In this document: positions 5,212-6,425 of the stretch, piece after piece
Numbering within the stretch: the first letter of the stretch is position 1
Layout of the letters: each line of letters begins with the position of its first letter
Source of the DNA: Candidatus Delongbacteria bacterium
Lineage (GTDB): Bacteria; UBA4055
NCBI GenBank assembly: GCA_022013635.1
Contig: JAKLPX010000238.1
Location: 1-6,425 of the forward strand
DNA length: 6,425 bases
Direction: 5' to 3'
Translations under genes and position numbers: made by a program
Notes under the pieces: model-generated
Database searches by the model: none
What the model was told of the DNA's origin: nothing
Seen by the model: the letters and a program-made list of their open reading frames with translations, nothing else

Positions 5212-5511
5212 TTATTCTTCATGCCCGGAGTTACTGCTCGCCTTTCCTTCAACTTGATTTGATAATTCCTCAGCGTATTTATCGAGAATTTCCTTTTCCA
5301 GCTTGATTCTGAAATCGTCAACGATAGGATGAGCGATATCTTTGTAGGTTCCGTCGGGAAGTTTTCTGCTTGGCATGCAAACGAACAATCCGTCTTTTCC
5401 ATTAATTATCTTTAGCCCTCTGACGATGAAAGCATTATCAAAGGTAACATGAACAAAGGCTTTAAGCTTTTCTTCATCTCTTAGATTCACTCTGATTTCG
5501 GTGATTTCCAC
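5212..5511 (-). CDS. spoVG: SpoVG family protein (septation/RNA- or DNA-binding regulator)
   Basis: Small SpoVG-family protein of 99 residues. Family members were first tied to sporulation and septation in Bacillus and are now known as nucleic-acid-binding global regulators in several bacteria; its role here is unknown. Diagnostic segments are MEITEIRVNL (1-10), VTFDNAFIVRGLKIINGKDGLFVCMPSRK (22-50) and DGTYKDIAHPIVDDFR (53-68). A polar glutamate- and serine-rich tail ends the protein, in line with its usual 85-100 residue length. The start codon is GTG at 5511-5509, supported by GGAGGA at 5521-5516 and by the conserved first residues. It lies 11 bases after ispE, which fixes it in that operon. 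Nothing else in this window points to endospore formation, so a general regulatory role is more likely. Confidence 0.96.
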   Translation of the reverse strand: MEITEIRVNLRDEEKLKAFVHVTFDNAFIVRGLKIINGKDGLFVCMPSRKLPDGTYKDIAHPIVDDFRIKLEKEILDKYAEELSNQVEGKASSNSGHEE

Positions 5512-5515
5512 TGTG

Positions 5516-5521
5516 TCCTCC
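5516..5521 (-). promoter_or_regulatory. Ribosome binding site supporting the GTG start of spoVG
   Basis: GGAGGA on the minus strand, four bases before GTG 5511-5509, filling the short gap after the ispE stop. It supports the non-ATG start, which also begins at the conserved MEIT of the family. Confidence 0.85.
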
Positions 5522-5522
5522 G

Positions 5523-6365
5523 CTATAGTTTTACAGCTTTAACAAAGTAATTTTTATTTATTAGGCTCATCGAATTTCTTAATTTATCTTCAGAAGTAAA
5601 AAATCCGAATACAGTCGAACCGCTTCCTGACATTGCGGCTAAATCTGCGCCTTCGTTAAGCAATAACTCCTTAATCTTTCCTATTTCAGGGTATTCTTTG
5701 AACACCACATCCTCAAAATCATTAACGAATCTCTTATGAAAGTCGCTGAGAGACACTCCTGATTTTAAGACTTCGGCAAATATAATATTATTAGATAAAT
5801 TTGTCAAGTTTAAATTAAGTTTTCTGTATGCATCCGGCGTGCTAATATGTATGTGCGGATATATTAGTAAGATAGAACCGTTTTTCAACAGCGGTTCTAT
5901 AGGTCTTAAGACCTCTCCTTTTCCTTCCGCGCAAGCACATCCCCCTTTAATGAAAAACGGTACATCGGCTCCTAATTTTAATGCGATCTTCTCCAAATCG
6001 TCGTCACCTGATCCGATACTCCATAATTCATTTAAAGCTTTCAAGGTAGCGGCAGCGTCTGAAGACCCTCCGCCGAGACCTGCGCCTATCGGAACATTTT
6101 TCTGCAATATGATCTTACAGCCTTTTCGAATGCTGTACTTATCCTTCAAAATTTCAGCGGCTTTAACGCAGATATTGTTGTCTCCGTCGGGGATTTTTAT
6201 TCCGGTTGAGGAAAATTCAATTTTATCTTCTTCCGGTATAGAAATATCAATTTCATCGTAAAAAGGTATTTCCTGAAAAATCGTCTCAAGAGAATGATAA
6301 CCGTCCGGCAGTTTTCCGGTCACTCTTAAATGTAAATTTAACTTGCAATTCGCTTTGTAAATCAT
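5523..6365 (-). CDS. ispE: 4-diphosphocytidyl-2-C-methyl-D-erythritol kinase
   Basis: GHMP-superfamily kinase that phosphorylates CDP-methylerythritol with ATP, the fourth step of the non-mevalonate (MEP) route to isoprenoids. It has 280 residues, normal for IspE. Visible are the substrate-site CKLNLHL (7-13, K8), PDGYHSLETIFQ (20-31, H24), the ATP glycine-rich loop PIGAGLGGGSSDAAATL (92-108), the catalytic-Asp motif GADVPFF (132-138, D134) and the C-terminal GHMP motif MSGSGSTVFGFF (245-256). All key residues are present. ATG 6365-6363 puts K8 and H24 at the expected distances from the start. It shares ATGA with the stop of the upstream reading frame, which suggests translational coupling; the upstream ribosome site is weak. 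Its presence shows the organism uses the MEP pathway. Confidence 0.97.
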   Translation of the reverse strand: MIYKANCKLNLHLRVTGKLPDGYHSLETIFQEIPFYDEIDISIPEEDKIEFSSTGIKIPDGDNNICVKAAEILKDKYSIRKGCKIILQKNVPIGAGLGGGSSDAAATLKALNELWSIGSGDDDLEKIALKLGADVPFFIKGGCACAEGKGEVLRPIEPLLKNGSILLIYPHIHISTPDAYRKLNLNLTNLSNNIIFAEVLKSGVSLSDFHKRFVNDFEDVVFKEYPEIGKIKELLLNEGADLAAMSGSGSTVFGFFTSEDKLRNSMSLINKNYFVKAVKL

Positions 6366-6425
6366 TTCTTTAGTCTCAGATCTATAATTTCGATCCCATC
6401 TTTTATTATAAAAATGAATTTATTC
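6362..6425 (-). CDS. C-terminal end of an unidentified upstream gene
   Basis: One frame entering from the right edge stays open for 20 codons, reading NKFIFIIKDGIEIIDLRLKK. It ends with a TGA (6364-6362) that overlaps the ispE ATG as ATGA. The other two frames close at once. The alternating hydrophobic pattern would suit an edge beta strand, a turn and another strand, but the piece is too short to assign to a family. An open run of 20 codons could occur by chance; the ATGA overlap is the main argument that it is a real gene. Confidence 0.5.
   Translation of the reverse strand, partial: NKFIFIIKDGIEIIDLRLKK

Noticed and set aside
5839..6261. Plus-strand open frame of 140 codons
   Set aside because: It lies wholly opposite ispE, whose conserved motifs run through the whole stretch, so it is a shadow.
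6405..6410. Perfect TATAAT on the minus strand about 40 bases before ispE
   Set aside because: The -35 region would lie beyond the window edge, the area is AT-rich, and the stretch also reads as the end of an upstream gene overlapping ispE. It could be a real internal promoter but cannot be supported here.
1..6425. Mobile element, CRISPR array or phage-like region
   Set aside because: No transposase, integrase, terminal inverted repeats or spaced direct repeats were seen. The content is compact housekeeping operons plus a signalling/helicase pair.

Overview
The window is AT-rich and densely packed. Every gene I can support lies on the minus strand, so transcription runs from high to low coordinates. 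The content is mostly housekeeping: isoprenoid precursor synthesis, ribosomal proteins, peptidyl-tRNA recycling and a tRNA. A two-component kinase gene and the first half of a UvrD/PcrA-type helicase gene follow. The source is a free-living-type bacterium. The best guess, at low to moderate confidence, is the FCB group outside Bacteroidota proper, for example an Ignavibacteriota/Chlorobiota-like lineage. Two things point that way. The one clear promoter carries a TAnnTTTG -10 element of the kind known from Bacteroidota. Several genes nevertheless have strong Shine-Dalgarno (SD) sites (AAGGAGG, AAGGAG, GGAGGA), which Bacteroidota normally lack. Genus and species cannot be named from this sequence.

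Unit A (about 6425 down to 3740) begins with the last 20 codons of an unidentified gene that overlaps ispE by ATGA. It continues with ispE (CDP-ME kinase), spoVG (GTG start), tRNA-Gln(UUG), rplY (ribosomal protein L25 with a long Ala/Pro/Lys tail) and pth (peptidyl-tRNA hydrolase, TTG start). Gaps are short, from 11 to 36 bases, and the tRNA lies between two protein genes, so it is probably cut out of a common transcript.

Unit B (3706 down to 2468) is a complete transcription unit. It has a promoter with a perfect TTGACA box, a roughly 60-nt leader that can fold into the S6:S18 autoregulatory motif (a CCG bulge between a stem and a hairpin), then rpsF, rpsR and rplI, and finally a strong intrinsic terminator. 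There is no ssb or priB between rpsF and rpsR.

Unit C (about 2443 down to 1 and beyond) has a weaker candidate promoter. It is followed by a soluble protein with a receiver domain in front of a histidine kinase core, and then a UvrD/PcrA-family superfamily 1 helicase. The helicase ATG directly follows the kinase TAG stop. The helicase runs off the left edge after 397 codons.

No mobile element, CRISPR array or integration scar is visible, and no gap without a gene exceeds about 130 bases. I found no clearly new multi-gene system. The points most worth a second look are the rpsF leader element and the zero-gap pairing of a receiver/kinase protein with a DNA helicase.
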